NCBI GenBank assembly: GCA_001466705.2
Contig: LATX02000123.1
Span: forward strand, 806,001 to 870,000
Reading direction: 5' to 3'
From: Moniliophthora roreri
Taxonomy: Eukaryota; Basidiomycota; Agaricomycetes; Agaricales; Marasmiaceae
DNA: 64,000 bases
Position 1 is the stretch's first letter, and every line of letters starts with the position of its first letter. This document shows positions 11,164-22,625 of this stretch, one piece after another. The notes beneath the pieces were generated by a model that made no database searches, was not told the DNA's origin, and saw nothing but the letters and a program-made list of their open reading frames with translations. A program made the position numbers and the translations under genes.

Positions 11164-13897
11164 ATGTCCTCTTCATCCCCTCACCCAGCAGCACTGCGGG
11201 CAGGTCATTCATACAACTCGGAAATGACTGCCATTGCAGATGAAGACGGCGTCATGCAGAGCAAGACTTCCTCCGTCGTCCAACCTCTTCCAAAGGGCGC
11301 TTCAATGCCTTCCCCAACAACGCCTCAGTATCCACCTGTAAGCGACAGAAAACTCGTCTCTTCAGTATCATTGACCTTCCCGCAGCAGCCAGAACCAGAT
11401 TCGCCTCCAGGAACTCCAAATCAACGTCTCCTCGACGATAGCAACCACGTCCAGTTTGCAACATATCCAAGCGAAGAGAAGCGGAGAAATTCTGGCTGGG
11501 AGCCGACGAGGGCAAAGGGTAAATGTAAGTACAAGCTCAACCTCTCTAACTCTGCGTCGCTAATCCCTCACAGATGAGCACGGCAAAACATGGATCCCTC
11601 TTCCCCTTCGGCCTTGGTTCTGGCTCACATTCGTCGTCATTCTAATTCTACTCGCTATTGGACTGGAAGTCGCACTGCATTTAAGTAATAAGAATAACGG
11701 TATGTTTACCTTCCATTCCATTCCATTCCAAGCTGATGTAGCCCCCGACGCAGGCTTCGCTGTCAGAGGTGACCCAACGAGACCCCAATCTGGTGTTTGG
11801 CATTATGTTTACGTGCGTCCCTTTCCCTACTCTATTCCATCAATTTCCTTGGCCTAACACAGGTACATCTCAGACGCTCCCGCCCGTGATAGTGGCCATG
11901 TTTGTGGGTCCCCGTCCCATTTCTCATCGCTTACCGCAGCACCAATGTCCTATTCTTAGATCGTCGCAATGTGGACATGGACGGATATCGAAATCAAGAA
12001 GATGCAGGTGCGCATGCGCGTCTTGCTTCCCGCTATGTTTAAGAATGTCCCATGTGTCCTTTTTTAGCCATACGTCGACCTCGTACACGGTGACTCACCT
12101 CCACACCGGAGTCTTCTTCTCGACTATACACGTACAAAGTGAGTTCATCCTTCCAACTCGCGCGCGCGCGTTCGCATTACTTACTCGTGCACATAGCAAC
12201 TTTGTTGTATGGATCCACGCTCTCTCAAACCGCCACTTTACCGTCTTCCTCGCCTCTCTCATGCTCCTCACCTCCTTATCCTTCCAACCCCTCTCAGCTG
12301 CCCTTCTCGATGTACGAAACGTCTGGTGGTCTATCCCAGACGCCAGTATACCGGTCCGTTCAGTCCTAGGACTCAACAACTCGGCCGTATCGGGTGACTT
12401 GACATCCTTCCTCGCAAGCGCCGGTTTCGCAGGTGCCACGGCTCTATACGATCTTCCTCAACCTCCATTCACAAACGGGATGTACACAATCATGGAATTC
12501 GACTTTCCTGATGTCACTCGTAACGGAACGACCATCTTTGCCAATGCAACAGCCATCAAAACCGAACCAGGCTGTCAACCCGTTTCAGTGACTTCCACAC
12601 CACTAGGCGATGGGAGATGGGTGAATAGTTTGGCACAAGATGGGTGTGGGTTGACGTTTAATGTTGCGAGAACGGGCCCGAGTTTGTTCGGTGTCAGTGT
12701 GGCCAATTGTACGAGTGGGAATGAGGTTGGGGTGCCGCTGGAAAAGAGGCCAGTAGTGTTTTGGTTCTTCACGTGCGTGCACGCTCCTTTGTTTCTTTCT
12801 CGCTCCGTTTTCCTGATGGAAAGACATACAGATATACGACTACACCACCATCCTCATCTGCTACGATTTGTTACCCCCGTTTTTCATTATTCAACGTGGC
12901 CGCTACGATCGATTTGGGAAGCGGCAATGTGACGAAAGTAGTCGAGCAAGGGCCTCTCAATGGGAATTTTACATCACAGGCAGGGGATCTACAACAGTTG
13001 GATGGAAGAGCGTTTAATGGAATTGAGTTTCCAGCTGGCAACGATTCGTGAGTGGTCCCTGCTATCTTTCCTTTTTCTTTTTTGGGTCTTGCTGACTCGC
13101 GCCATTAGAACTATTACCGATCGGAAAACAGCCATTCAACTAACTATGCCGGCTGCTATATTCCAGCGTGCAGTGGAGAGTCCCGAGGGTGTACAAGGAA
13201 GTTTTAGTGCGAATAGGTTTGTTGGGTTGAGTGAGAGGGTTTATGTGAGTCTATTGCTCTTCTTCTTCGCGACTCGTGCCGATACGAAGGGACTATAGAC
13301 GGGATACCTCTCCCTACTCGCCAAAGATGTCTACTTTGTACCAGCACAAGGAGATGAACAGATCAATTTGGGTATAAAGACGACCGTTAGAAGGCTGTTT
13401 TTGAGGTACGTCTACCTGCTTGCCTTTTGCCTCTCTCTCCCTTCCTTTACTCACCAATCACGCTCTACAGCCCCGTCGCAACACACCTCCTCGCTGCCGG
13501 CCTCCTCGCCGTCTCCATCGTCGCCTGCTGCGTACACATCGTTCACCGCTACGAGCGCCGAAACCTCCGTCTTGCACACGAACCAGGTACCATCGCATCA
13601 GCTGTCTCAATCGGCGGATCTACGCATCTCTCCTCTCTACTCAACAATGGCCAATCAGAGGAAAAAGATATGCGTGAAGCCCTAGGCCGAAAGAAATTCC
13701 GAATTGATCCAAAGACGATGAAGATTGTGATGGAAGGTGAAGATGGGTACGAGTATGCTAGTACACCGAGGGAAGGGGAACTGATGGGGAGAAGGAAGAG
13801 TGTGTTTGAGGCATTGCAGAGGGGAAGTAGGAGATTGAGTGTTTTTAATTCTGGTGTGGGTGAGGGGCCGAAGAGCCCGAAAAGTCCGAGAGCGTGA
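11164..13897 (+). CDS. DUF3433-type fungal membrane protein (11 exons)
   Basis: Exons 11164-11524, 11574-11699, 11754-11812, 11874-11903, 11960-12007, 12068-12138, 12197-12772, 12832-13047, 13109-13244, 13299-13405 and 13471-13897 join to one frame of 718 codons. The N-terminal 120 residues are polar and Ser/Pro-rich. WIPLPLRPWFWLTF begins helix 1, and HYVYTLPPVIVAMFIVAMW gives helix 2, followed by TDIEIKKMQPYVDLVHGDSP. This tandem is the DUF3433 signature. A helix at FTVFLASLMLLTSLSF precedes a long extracytosolic stretch rich in N-glycosylation sites (NNS, NGT, NAT, NCT). Near the end AAGLLAVSIVACCVHIV is another helix, followed by a basic, Ser-rich cytosolic tail (RRKSVFEAL, SPKSPKSP). Function unknown. 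Confidence 0.82.
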
Positions 13898-14730
13898 GGT
13901 GAGGGTGTGATGGGCGTTTTCTTGATCTGCCAAGCAGAGCTGTGGACACTGACCTGTTTTGTTATCGTTGGGCCTGATTACTGATACCTTCTTTGACTAG
14001 CTAGTAGTAGTAAACACATACTCCTTCGTTTCTGTTATTCTACGTACACACATACTTACAATTTTGTTTTCGTTTTCTTGGATGACTCGGAATGTATTTG
14101 CACTATGAACCAAATGCTCACACAAGGGCCTATAGCGTTATCTGATGCAGTGTTTTTACGAGCGACCAAGCTCCAAGTTGCGGTGAAATATATGTGCTCG
14201 TTGAGCGAGAATCTTGATCAAGCGATACCGTCAATCCACAAGTGCGTAATATGACACGCCAGATGTTCGCCTGTACTCGGGAATGAAGAGGCCAGGAACT
14301 TGAAGGCAGCAGGGCTCATTGCACGTAGAGGTATGGGAGATATGGGACGGTCTGAAGTGAAGCGGAAATATAATCTATTGGCCGTGTTGGTACACACTAG
14401 CAATAAGTCAAGTGCATAGCGAGGATAACTAGTACTCCGAGCACGTTCAGCAAGAGCACACGCTGATACCTGATTCAGGAAATCACTATACACAGCCAGC
14501 TCAATCATCCCGAGTAATCTACACCAGACATATTCAGCTTGTCTTGCGTGATTGGAAGTGATGCATAAACGTACCTTGTTTAACAATATTGGGCCTGACC
14601 ACTTCTTCAAATCTATTTCTCGATCTCAAGCTCCGGATATCCCAAATGTTGTGCAAAATCAGCGGTTGTGCCTCGAGCGATTTATCAATGTCAGCCATGT
14701 ACGGCATTAAAAGAATGAGATTTCTCCATT
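13898..14730. other. Intergenic region, no gene recognised
   Basis: The first 200 bases are T-rich and fit a 3' region of the DUF3433 gene. Minus-strand frames at 14218-14734 lack family features. They may be decayed downstream parts of the transposase fragment at 14731-15030. Confidence 0.35.
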
Positions 14731-15030
14731 TCATTCTGAACTTATAACGTTCCAGACTGCAGATACAGAAATTGATGAAACCACATTGTTTGTAATAGAG
14801 GAAAGCGGCTCACAGCGCTTTCGAATGGCCTCTCGAACAACTTGACATTCTGTGTGCTCAGGGGTCTTGCGAGGGTGACCAGAGCGTGTTGATCCACTCA
14901 AGGAGAATTTCTGGCGTAGCTTGTAGGCTGTGCTCAATGGGATGCGGCCTGCATGACACTCATTCCCCCCTGAACTCTGTCGACCAAAACGATTCTTTCA
15001 TGGGCGGCCATGGCGTTTATGTATACGAGC
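14731..15030 (-). mobile_element. Decayed Tc1/mariner-like transposase fragment (helix-turn-helix part)
   Basis: On the minus strand the reading RIHKRHGRP, a stop, then LSTAYKLRQKF and GSTRSGHPRKTPEH resembles the N-terminal DNA-binding region of Tc1-type transposases (xSGRPRKT linker between two helix-turn-helix units). A second helix-turn-helix-like stretch ends SVSAVWNVI. An in-frame TGA interrupts it, and the DDE catalytic part is not recognisable downstream. The call is by resemblance only. Confidence 0.45.
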
Positions 15031-15300
15031 GATGAAAAGGCGGCATGCACAATGTGTAATTTGGCAGAAGCAAAGTAAGGCTAGATTGACAATGATCATA
15101 GTGATTAGTGAATATCGATGATGATTCAGCTCAGGTAGTGTTGCTTCGGCCAATGAATGCTTACCACTTGGAAACATCCCGATCTTTGTTACCAAGGTTC
15201 CTCTGGAACAAAAATAAGAATGGGCGCAGTACGTGTTGAGGATTCTTTAAAAGACGCCACCATCAAAGGTAGAGAAGTTGCAAACAAAGACGCCACGACA

Positions 15301-16794
15301 ATGTCTACTGTCAACGCCTTGAATACCGTGCTCGCAGAAAAACTCGAGTCTCGAGCTAGACGAAACGTTCTCCTCAGCATCCCAGAGCCAGCCAATCCGG
15401 CCTTGTACACGTACTTCACCTCCAACGACTTCCTTTCCCTATCCAACTTGCCTGGATTTCACAGCCATCTACTCGAAGCCCTCAATCACACCCCTCAGAT
15501 AGGTGGTGTAGGTGGCTCACGTCTCGCAGTAAACACAGAGGTCCACGACACCTTGGAGAAAAGGCTATCCTCCTTTTTCGGTCACGAAAAGGGCGGTGCA
15601 CTTCTCTTCAACTCGGGGTATGCCGCCAATATCAGCCTATTCTCCACGATTCCACAGCCCGGAGATGTTGTCGTGTATGATGAATATATCCATGCTAGCG
15701 TTCATGATGGGCTCAAGTCCGAATGCCGAGCAGAAAAGCAGGTGGTCTTTGAACATAACTGTTTGCCTGCACTCCGACGTACTTTGGAATCGGTTCTGCG
15801 TGAGGAGCATGTAGATGGCGGTATGGCTGAGACTGTCGGTTATCGTCTCAAGACGGGGCGATCTTCGCTGTTTCTCGCCGTGGAAAGCCTCTATAGCATG
15901 GAGGGCACGTTTGCGCCACTGAAGTTAATGGTACAGATGCTCGAAGAGCTGTTTCCTTTGGGAAACGCTTATATGATTGTCGACGAAGCCCATGCAACTG
16001 GAGTATATGGACCCCAAGGTCGCGGAAGAGTGGCATTACAGGGATTGGAAGGACATCCGAGAATTATTGCTAGGTTGTGCACGTTTGGGAAAGCGTTGGC
16101 TGCTGAAGGAGGTAAGTGTCGAGTGACTTGAACCGCAATATGAATTACCTTGGCTGATATTCATCTTCCAACAGCTGTCGTATTGACAACGCCTCTAGTA
16201 GCGAAATACCTGTGCAATTACGCCCGGCATCTCGTCTTCTCTACCACTCTATCCCAGATGAACGTCGTCGCTGCTGGATGCTCGTTCGATATGCTCGGAG
16301 ACGGAACTGCAGAGCGACAGGCGAGAAAAGTGCTGAGAACAAGTCGATGGTTTGTGAGGACGCTGTCTAGGATGTTGAAGGAGGAAGGAATCGGAATGAA
16401 AACCATCATGATTGCTGCTCTTCCGCCTCTGGAAGACGAAAGTGTCGAGATAGACGATGAGGTTCTGTCGGCATATTCTCCTCTAGTTGCGCTCATAACC
16501 TCGCTACCTCTGCCTCCAGCTTTTCATCGAGCATCTCCTGCAATTCCTCCCGATGCATCTCCGGCTGTCGATCTCTCCGTTCATCTCAGAACGCGTTACA
16601 GCATTGTGGTTCATCCCATCTCTTTTCCGATTGTACCAAAAGGAAAGGAGAGGATCCGCGTCTGTTTGAACGCAAGCCATACTGAAGATGAGGTGATGAG
16701 ATTGGTGAATGGGGTGGTTGAATGGGCGAAAGCAATTGAGATGGCGCGCAATATGAGTGCTGTAGGGAGCTCCAAAATCCAAAGCAGGCTATAG
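15301..16794 (+). CDS. Alpha-oxoamine synthase (8-amino-7-oxononanoate synthase-like), copy 1
   Basis: This encodes a PLP enzyme that condenses an amino acid with an acyl thioester and loses CO2; the substrates cannot be told from sequence. Exons 15301-16111 and 16175-16794 give 476 residues. I prefer the ATG at 15301 because the other copies start at the same place (MSTVNALN). Family motifs in order are TYFTSNDFLSLS, the Gly-rich GGVGGSRL, NSGYAANISL, DEYIHASVHDG (His that stacks on PLP), MIVDEAHATGVYGPQGRG (Asp and His of the cofactor site) and TFGKALA with the Schiff-base lysine near residue 264. The enzyme is cytosolic or possibly peroxisomal-like (it ends QSRL, not a clear PTS1). It lies tail-to-tail with copy 2. 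BioF of biotin synthesis is the nearest known relative; a secondary-metabolic role is an inference. Confidence 0.85.
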
Positions 16795-17774
16795 AATTCT
16801 TGTGGCGTAGCCTTGTATGGGACTTGATTCGCCCTGGAAAAACGATGTCCATGATGACAGTTGATTTGAAGCTCGAGAGTATGAAGGTCTGAGGCCAGAG
16901 ACCTGAGTTTGGTTCGCCTTTGCCTTTGATGACATTAACACGAACATGCCCATAATCTTTGCTTCTGATAACATTCGAAGGAGGCGAATGCTACCCAAAA
17001 TGACTTCTTGTAAGCTTTGTTTCGATTGAGAAAACAACAGAAGACACACCTCATCGTGCCTTTTGACTCCTCGCACTGGGCGACAAACACTGTAATTATT
17101 CCGGAGCCATGAATGGTATTTGGTTACATTCCGACAAATGAGAACAGAGAATCAGAGTGTGAAGAGTGACGACGGCGTTGGAAGTGGAGAGGCAAATCAG
17201 CTGTCCGAAGTTCACGTTCAGCGCTTGTACTCTGTACTGTGCCTCTCACGAACAGCTGTCTGTCTCGAAGAGGGAGGGAGCTCAGCTCAATCGCACTTCC
17301 CTTCTCCCACACACACGATCCAGACCACTGGTACGTATACTATCCACTGAAAACAACCTCGTTCACGCGCTCAAGGGAGGACAAGCACCAGTGCTGAACT
17401 CTTGCCCGCAGCCCAACAGCCATCTTTCTTCACACTCTAATTCTCCATTCTCATCTGTCAGAGTGACGGTATATCGATATAAATTGCTGGTCGCCTAGTG
17501 AGAGTAGTCAAAAGGTTTACAAGTGTGCCTTCTGTCGTTTTCTCAACCGAAACGAAGCTTACAATGTCATGGAAGTAGTCACTTGGGGCTGCATCTGCGT
17601 CCTTCGAGCAAAGGCTATGCACATGCTTATATTAATGCCATCAAGGTGTAAACGAACCCAGCTCAAGTCTCAGCCTTCCTTTCGCTGTACATCTCTAGTT
17701 TCAAATCAAGTGTCATCGCAAACATTGTATACCAGAGTGCCTCGCTCTCCATGCAAGGTTACGCTACAAGAACT
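16795..17774. other. Spacer between the convergent AOS genes
   Basis: The outer parts are the inner ends of the inverted repeat arms and would be the shared 3' regions of the two genes. The centre (17056-17524) has C/T-rich stretches and no supported reading frame. Confidence 0.5.
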
Positions 17775-19280
17775 TTATAACCTGCTTTGAATCTTGGAAC
17801 TCCCTATATTGCTCACATTACTCATCCTGAGTGCTATCTCAAACGCTTTCGCCCATTCCACCACCCCATTCGCCAATCTCATCACCTCATCCTCAGTGTG
17901 GCTTGCGTTCAAGCAAATACGGACCCTTTCCGCTCCTTTTGGTATAGCTGGAAAAGAGATGGCATGAGCTACGATGCTGTAACAGGTTTTGAGGTGAATG
18001 GAAAGATCGACAGCCGAAGATGCATCGGGAGGAATTGCAGGAGATGCTCGATGAAAAGCTGGAGGCAGATGTAGCGAGGTTATGAGAGCAACGATAGGAG
18101 AATATGCCGACAGAACCTCGTCGTCTATCTCGACACTTTCATCCTCCGATGGTGGGCGAGCGGCAATCATCAAGGTTTTCATTCCGATGCCCTCCTCCTT
18201 CAACATCCTAGACAGCGTCCTCACAAACCATCGACTTGTTCTCAGCACTTTTCTCGCTTGTCGTTCTGCAGTTCCGTCTTCGAGTACATCAAACGAGCAC
18301 CCGGCAGCAATGACGTTCATCTGGGATAGAGCCGTAGAGAAAACAAGATGCCGGGCGTAATTGCACAGGTATCTCGCCACTAGAGGCGTTGTCAAAACGA
18401 CAGCTGTTGGAAAATAACCATCAATCAAGGTGATTTGTGCTGCAACCCGAACTATTCATTGCTTACCTCCTTCAGCAGCTAACGCTTTCCCGAACGTGCA
18501 CAACCTAATGATAATTCTCGGATGTCCTTCCAACCCCTCCAATGCCACTCTTCCACGACCTTGGGGCCCGTATACTCCAGTGGCATGGGCTTCATCGACA
18601 ATCATATAAGCATTTCCCAATGGAAATAGTTCCTCTAGCATCTCGACCATCAACGTCAGTGGCGCGAATGTGCCCTCCAGGCTATAGAGGCTCTCCACAG
18701 CAAGAAACAGAGAAGATCTCCCTGTCCTTAGACGAAAACCAACAGTCTCGGCCATACCGCCATCTACAGGTTCCCCGTGCAGAACTGATTCCAGAGCATG
18801 TCGGAGTGCAGGCAAATTGTTATGTTCAAACATAATCTGCTTTTCTGCTCGGCAGTCGAATTTGAGCCCGTCATGGACGCTAGCGTGGATGTGTTCATCG
18901 TACACGACAACGTCTCCGGGCTGTGGAATCGTGGAGAATAGGCTGAAATTGGCAGCATACCCCGAGTTGAAGAGAAGTGCGCCACCCTTTTCGTGACTGA
19001 AAAAGGAGGATAGCCTGTTCTCCAAGGTGTTGTGGACCTTTGTGTTTACTGCGAGACGTGAGCCACCTGCACCGCCTATTTGGGGGGAGTGGTTGTTGAG
19101 GGCCTCGAGCAGATGAGCGTGGAACCCAGGCAAGTTGGATAGGGAAAGGAAGTCGTTGGAGGTGAAGTACGTGTACACGGCAGGATCGGCTGGCTCTGGG
19201 ATGCTGAGGAGACCGTTTCGTTTAGCACGAGATTCAACTTTCTCTGCGAGCGCGGTATTCAAGGCATTGACGGTAGACAT
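17775..19280 (-). CDS. Alpha-oxoamine synthase (BioF-like), copy 2
   Basis: Exons 19280-18467 and 18403-17775 join at the same codon as in copy 1 and give 480 residues. All cofactor-site motifs are kept: GGAGGSRLAVNT, NSGYAANFSL, DEHIHASVHDG, MIVDEAHATGVYGPQGRG and TFGKALAAEG with the PLP lysine. It differs from copy 1 by scattered substitutions and small in-frame length changes near NNHSPQIGG and in the C-terminus (SNVSNIGSSKIQSRL). No stop or frameshift was seen, so both arms of the inverted duplication carry potentially active enzymes. Convergent placement means the two mRNAs could form long antisense overlaps if transcription reads through. Confidence 0.85.
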
Positions 19281-22200
19281 TTGTCAGTTCAGAGGTGTGA
19301 GGCTTTTGTTTGCAATCTCTCCACGTCTGATACTGGTCCCCTTTTAAAGTATGCGGACAGATGCGAGCCCTGACCCACTCCATGAAGCATAGCCTCCACC
19401 CTACGAGCGAAAAGGCCCAGGCCCTTTGTGGGTGCAGCTGCTACAGGGATACATCCCCAGTGTATACATTGCCTATTTTTAAGGCGAGCACATTCCCCAA
19501 GTAATTAAGCCCTGGGGGCATCTCCTAAAGACTAATTTCAACAATGACTCCTCACCCGTTCCTATCGCGAGTTCAATTGCATTCTCAATCTCCTGGATCC
19601 TGCTTTTTGACCTGTAGGAGAAGGCTTCACATGTTTCAGGTTGTTTATGGTTAGAATTAGCTTTGTTCTCTTGACCATCGCTCATTGAACTCTGTATCCA
19701 AGCAGGGGATGCCGGAAGTGTCGGCGATCTAATGATCATTGAGCAGTTGCGCGTCGCGACCAGCTGACCGGACGCCGTAAGTTACAGTGGAAATTTCCCG
19801 AGCAACAGTATACAGATGAAAGCTGACGGAGACCAGAGGACACAATAACGTATGAACATAGACCCATTCATTTGGGAGAGCAGCTTTGATCTTCTTGGGC
19901 GCATCTCCTTAAGTATCTTAACACTGATCTACCTACGTGTAGCATTCAAGTTATCCTTAATACATATTAATACACCATCAAGCATTCCAGAATCGCAGTT
20001 TCGCTCTCATCTTAACATAAAGATGAGGGTCCCTTCAACACCTCCATTGTCTACAATCTCCAGCAAATCATTACGTTGCCAAACCAATATTCCATTCTCC
20101 CCCTTCGTTGACGTACAGCCATCCTTTCGTCCATGCACAGAAGACCTACCTGGTTACGACCCGAATCCGAATAAAGGCAAGAAAGCACCGCGCTCGCAGC
20201 GATGTGAGCGATGTCACGCTGAAAAATTGAAATAAGAAGGGAAACTGTACGCAGAGACTGGTAGGAATGCACGTACCCGCTAAATCGCTAATCCGCTGGA
20301 CGTGTATCCTCAATCCTTTGAAATGTGATGAGCTGTTAGTTGGCGATGATGGCTTGGATGCACAAGAGGCTCACCGAACACGTAGAGTTCCTGTAAAATC
20401 CAGACACAACCCAAGCTCCTGTGCTACCCAACCTGAAATAGTTTGCTGGGTGTGTTGAAGGACCAATCGGCGGAGTGATTTGATATCAAGATAGCCGGCA
20501 GGAATAGACTGTTTTTGAGGTTGTACAGGGCTGAGTGTTGACAAAGGTACAGGAAGAAAAGAGGCAAACGGGAGAGGAAAAAAGTCGGGGAAACTACATA
20601 GTTGGGTGTGGGATAATGATTAGGGTCCGGAGTGCCGATTGAAGATGCCCGAGGCTTGCTTGAAGATCATTACGGGGATGGAGGAGGGCAGATGGAGGGA
20701 AGGAGCATACTAGGAGTATCCGAATATCAACTGGACGGCACCTGCAGATGGGACCTCTGAGGGCTATTTCCCACGCACATAGAAGGGGTCCTGTTAGGTG
20801 ATATGTATGGGTAGTAACGACTGCTGCCTAGGTTGTCCAAGAACGCCGAGCGTCTAATCAATGATAATAAATTGGATTCTTCAGTTTCGAGCACTGACTG
20901 ACTGGCTAAAACAATTACAGCGCCAGTGTTCAAATTCAAACCTCACATGGCTGATTGCTGTTATGAGTATGAGGCCTCAAATAACCGGAATTCAAATTTG
21001 GGATTTTGTTCATGTTAACAATGTGTTATTCAAAAAGTATTCAACGCTTCAGGGACGATAGGACGTGCCTCATATGCAATGCCACTAGAATGTTTATCCG
21101 ACTCCAACAATGGATGACCAAAAACCATTGACATTATATATTTGACCTTTACGCTCTGCGGCGGCAAGCTGACGAAGACGACGACTCTGACTTGACTCCG
21201 ACCAGTACATTAAATTATGAGACAACAAAGACACGGCCTTTATTTGAAAAACATATTAAAAATTGCAAGAGAAATCACTAGCTAGAGGGGTCCTGAGGCC
21301 TCCCTAGATGCGAACGTCGAATGCTCCGCCTTTTTCAGATCTCGTTGATGAGAGGCTTCATCACGCCTTGTCGAGCTTGGCCAAGTATTCCAAAACGATT
21401 AATCCCTACGGGAAGTCATCCAACCACCAGCTTTCCTTCCTGGCTCGTCACTTCCCACCCGCTTTGCAGACATTTGAAGTTCGCATGGGAAGGACGCTGA
21501 GTCTGCGAAGCGCACTGTCGCCCTCGATATATTGGGAAGACGTGTGAAACGGTCTTTCCTCTGCCGCCTCGGCATCTGACCAGGCTGTCCTCACCGGTTC
21601 GTTCGGTGACTTGCCCCTGACCGAACAGATTTCATCACTTCCGATAAGTGTCACCATATGGACTGGCTTGCGAGCGAGTCTATCAAATAGTGTTACTTTC
21701 TATGTATTGAGAACAGAGAAGAGTCGGGCCTGTATTTTCTTCCTTTCTCGCAAGAAATGGTTTACTTGCTCGGCGCGCTTGGCAATGACCCGCGCAATAG
21801 TTACTCCGAAAATGTAAACGCGTATGTGCCATACATACTCCCCACTATAATTATTATCTCTACCATTGAAACAGTCATTGATGCACTACGGAAACTGCCA
21901 ACTCGGGACCCCACCACACCTCGAAGCTTTCTGGAAGAGAATGGTGTAAAAAATGATGTTCTTCAAGTTGTTGTCTGAACCAACAACTTTTTCGACGGGA
22001 TTTTATGAGCTCATGCACAAGTAATTCCTTAGTAGCTGTGACCCAGTTGGCCCGGTTCAAGTTGTCGTCACCGCCACGAAGATTGAGTTGAGATAACAGA
22101 TGTGAGTTGCGAGCCGTTGAGGCGTCAAGGTTCAAGCGCCGGAAATGATTCATGGGCGTCAGAGAAAAATCTGGGGTATCCGAACACGTCTCATCTGGTT

Positions 22201-22625
22201 AGTCCTGATTATTCAAATGATTCTGACAGCAATCGAACTATCTTGAAGGGATAAAAACGTAGATTGATGGGTTCTCAGAGTACAACTGCAATAAGAAGAC
22301 CGACGGTCGCACGGAAGACCTTGACGGCGATGAGCTTGATGGGTATGACGAAGGTGGATGGTCAAACCCTTTGGACTTTTTGTCGTTACGTAAAAGTTAC
22401 ATTAGAGCAAACACTTCGATGGATACTTAGTATCCGAACAGGCCCATTTCATTTTTCAGAAATATTGGTGGCGCGTAACAAAACAGGCCTTGGAACGGCC
22501 ACTGTGACGACCACCATTATTAATTAATCAAGTGGGAATAATCTTACCACCCTACTTAAATAGCACCAGTTTTCTGCACAGATCACTAACAACACCCCAC
22601 CAACACCATCCTAGAGTCCGCCCAG
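19281..22625. other. Long gene-poor stretch between AOS copy 2 and the intronless P450
   Basis: A plus frame at 19852-20235 ends KKAPRSQRCERCHAEKLK and a stop. This resembles the beginning of a zinc-cluster or similar nuclear protein, but the rest of a domain cannot be joined. Other open stretches (21308-21547 plus, 22153-21875 minus, and an acidic run DLDGDELDGYDEGGW near 22310) look like protein remnants but match no family I know. A TATA-like TTAAATA lies at about 22556 before the P450 start. Confidence 0.35.

Larger units (their letters stand above)
15220..19330. repeat. Large inverted duplication with two AOS genes, arms ~1.8 kb, spacer ~0.47 kb
   Basis: The left arm (about 15.25-17.05 kb) and the right arm (about 17.52-19.33 kb) are reverse complements with moderate divergence. 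Similarity is not confined to the genes: the noncoding part 16795-17055 matches 17774-17525 in inverse order (for example AGCTTTGTTTCGATTGAGAA against AGCTTCGTTTCGGTTGAGAA). The single intron is at the same place in both genes. The spacer of about 470 bp (17056-17524) is unique and C/T-rich. Confidence 0.8.

Noticed and set aside
11769..12932. A 387-codon open frame across 11769-12932 as a single-exon gene
   Set aside because: It is a chance read-through of several short introns; the spliced model with 11 exons keeps the conserved helices and gives a frame divisible by three throughout.
19852..20235. A zinc-cluster transcription factor starting at 19852
   Set aside because: Only RCERCHAEKLK is suggestive, the frame stops right after it, and no continuing exon with the remaining cysteines could be joined.
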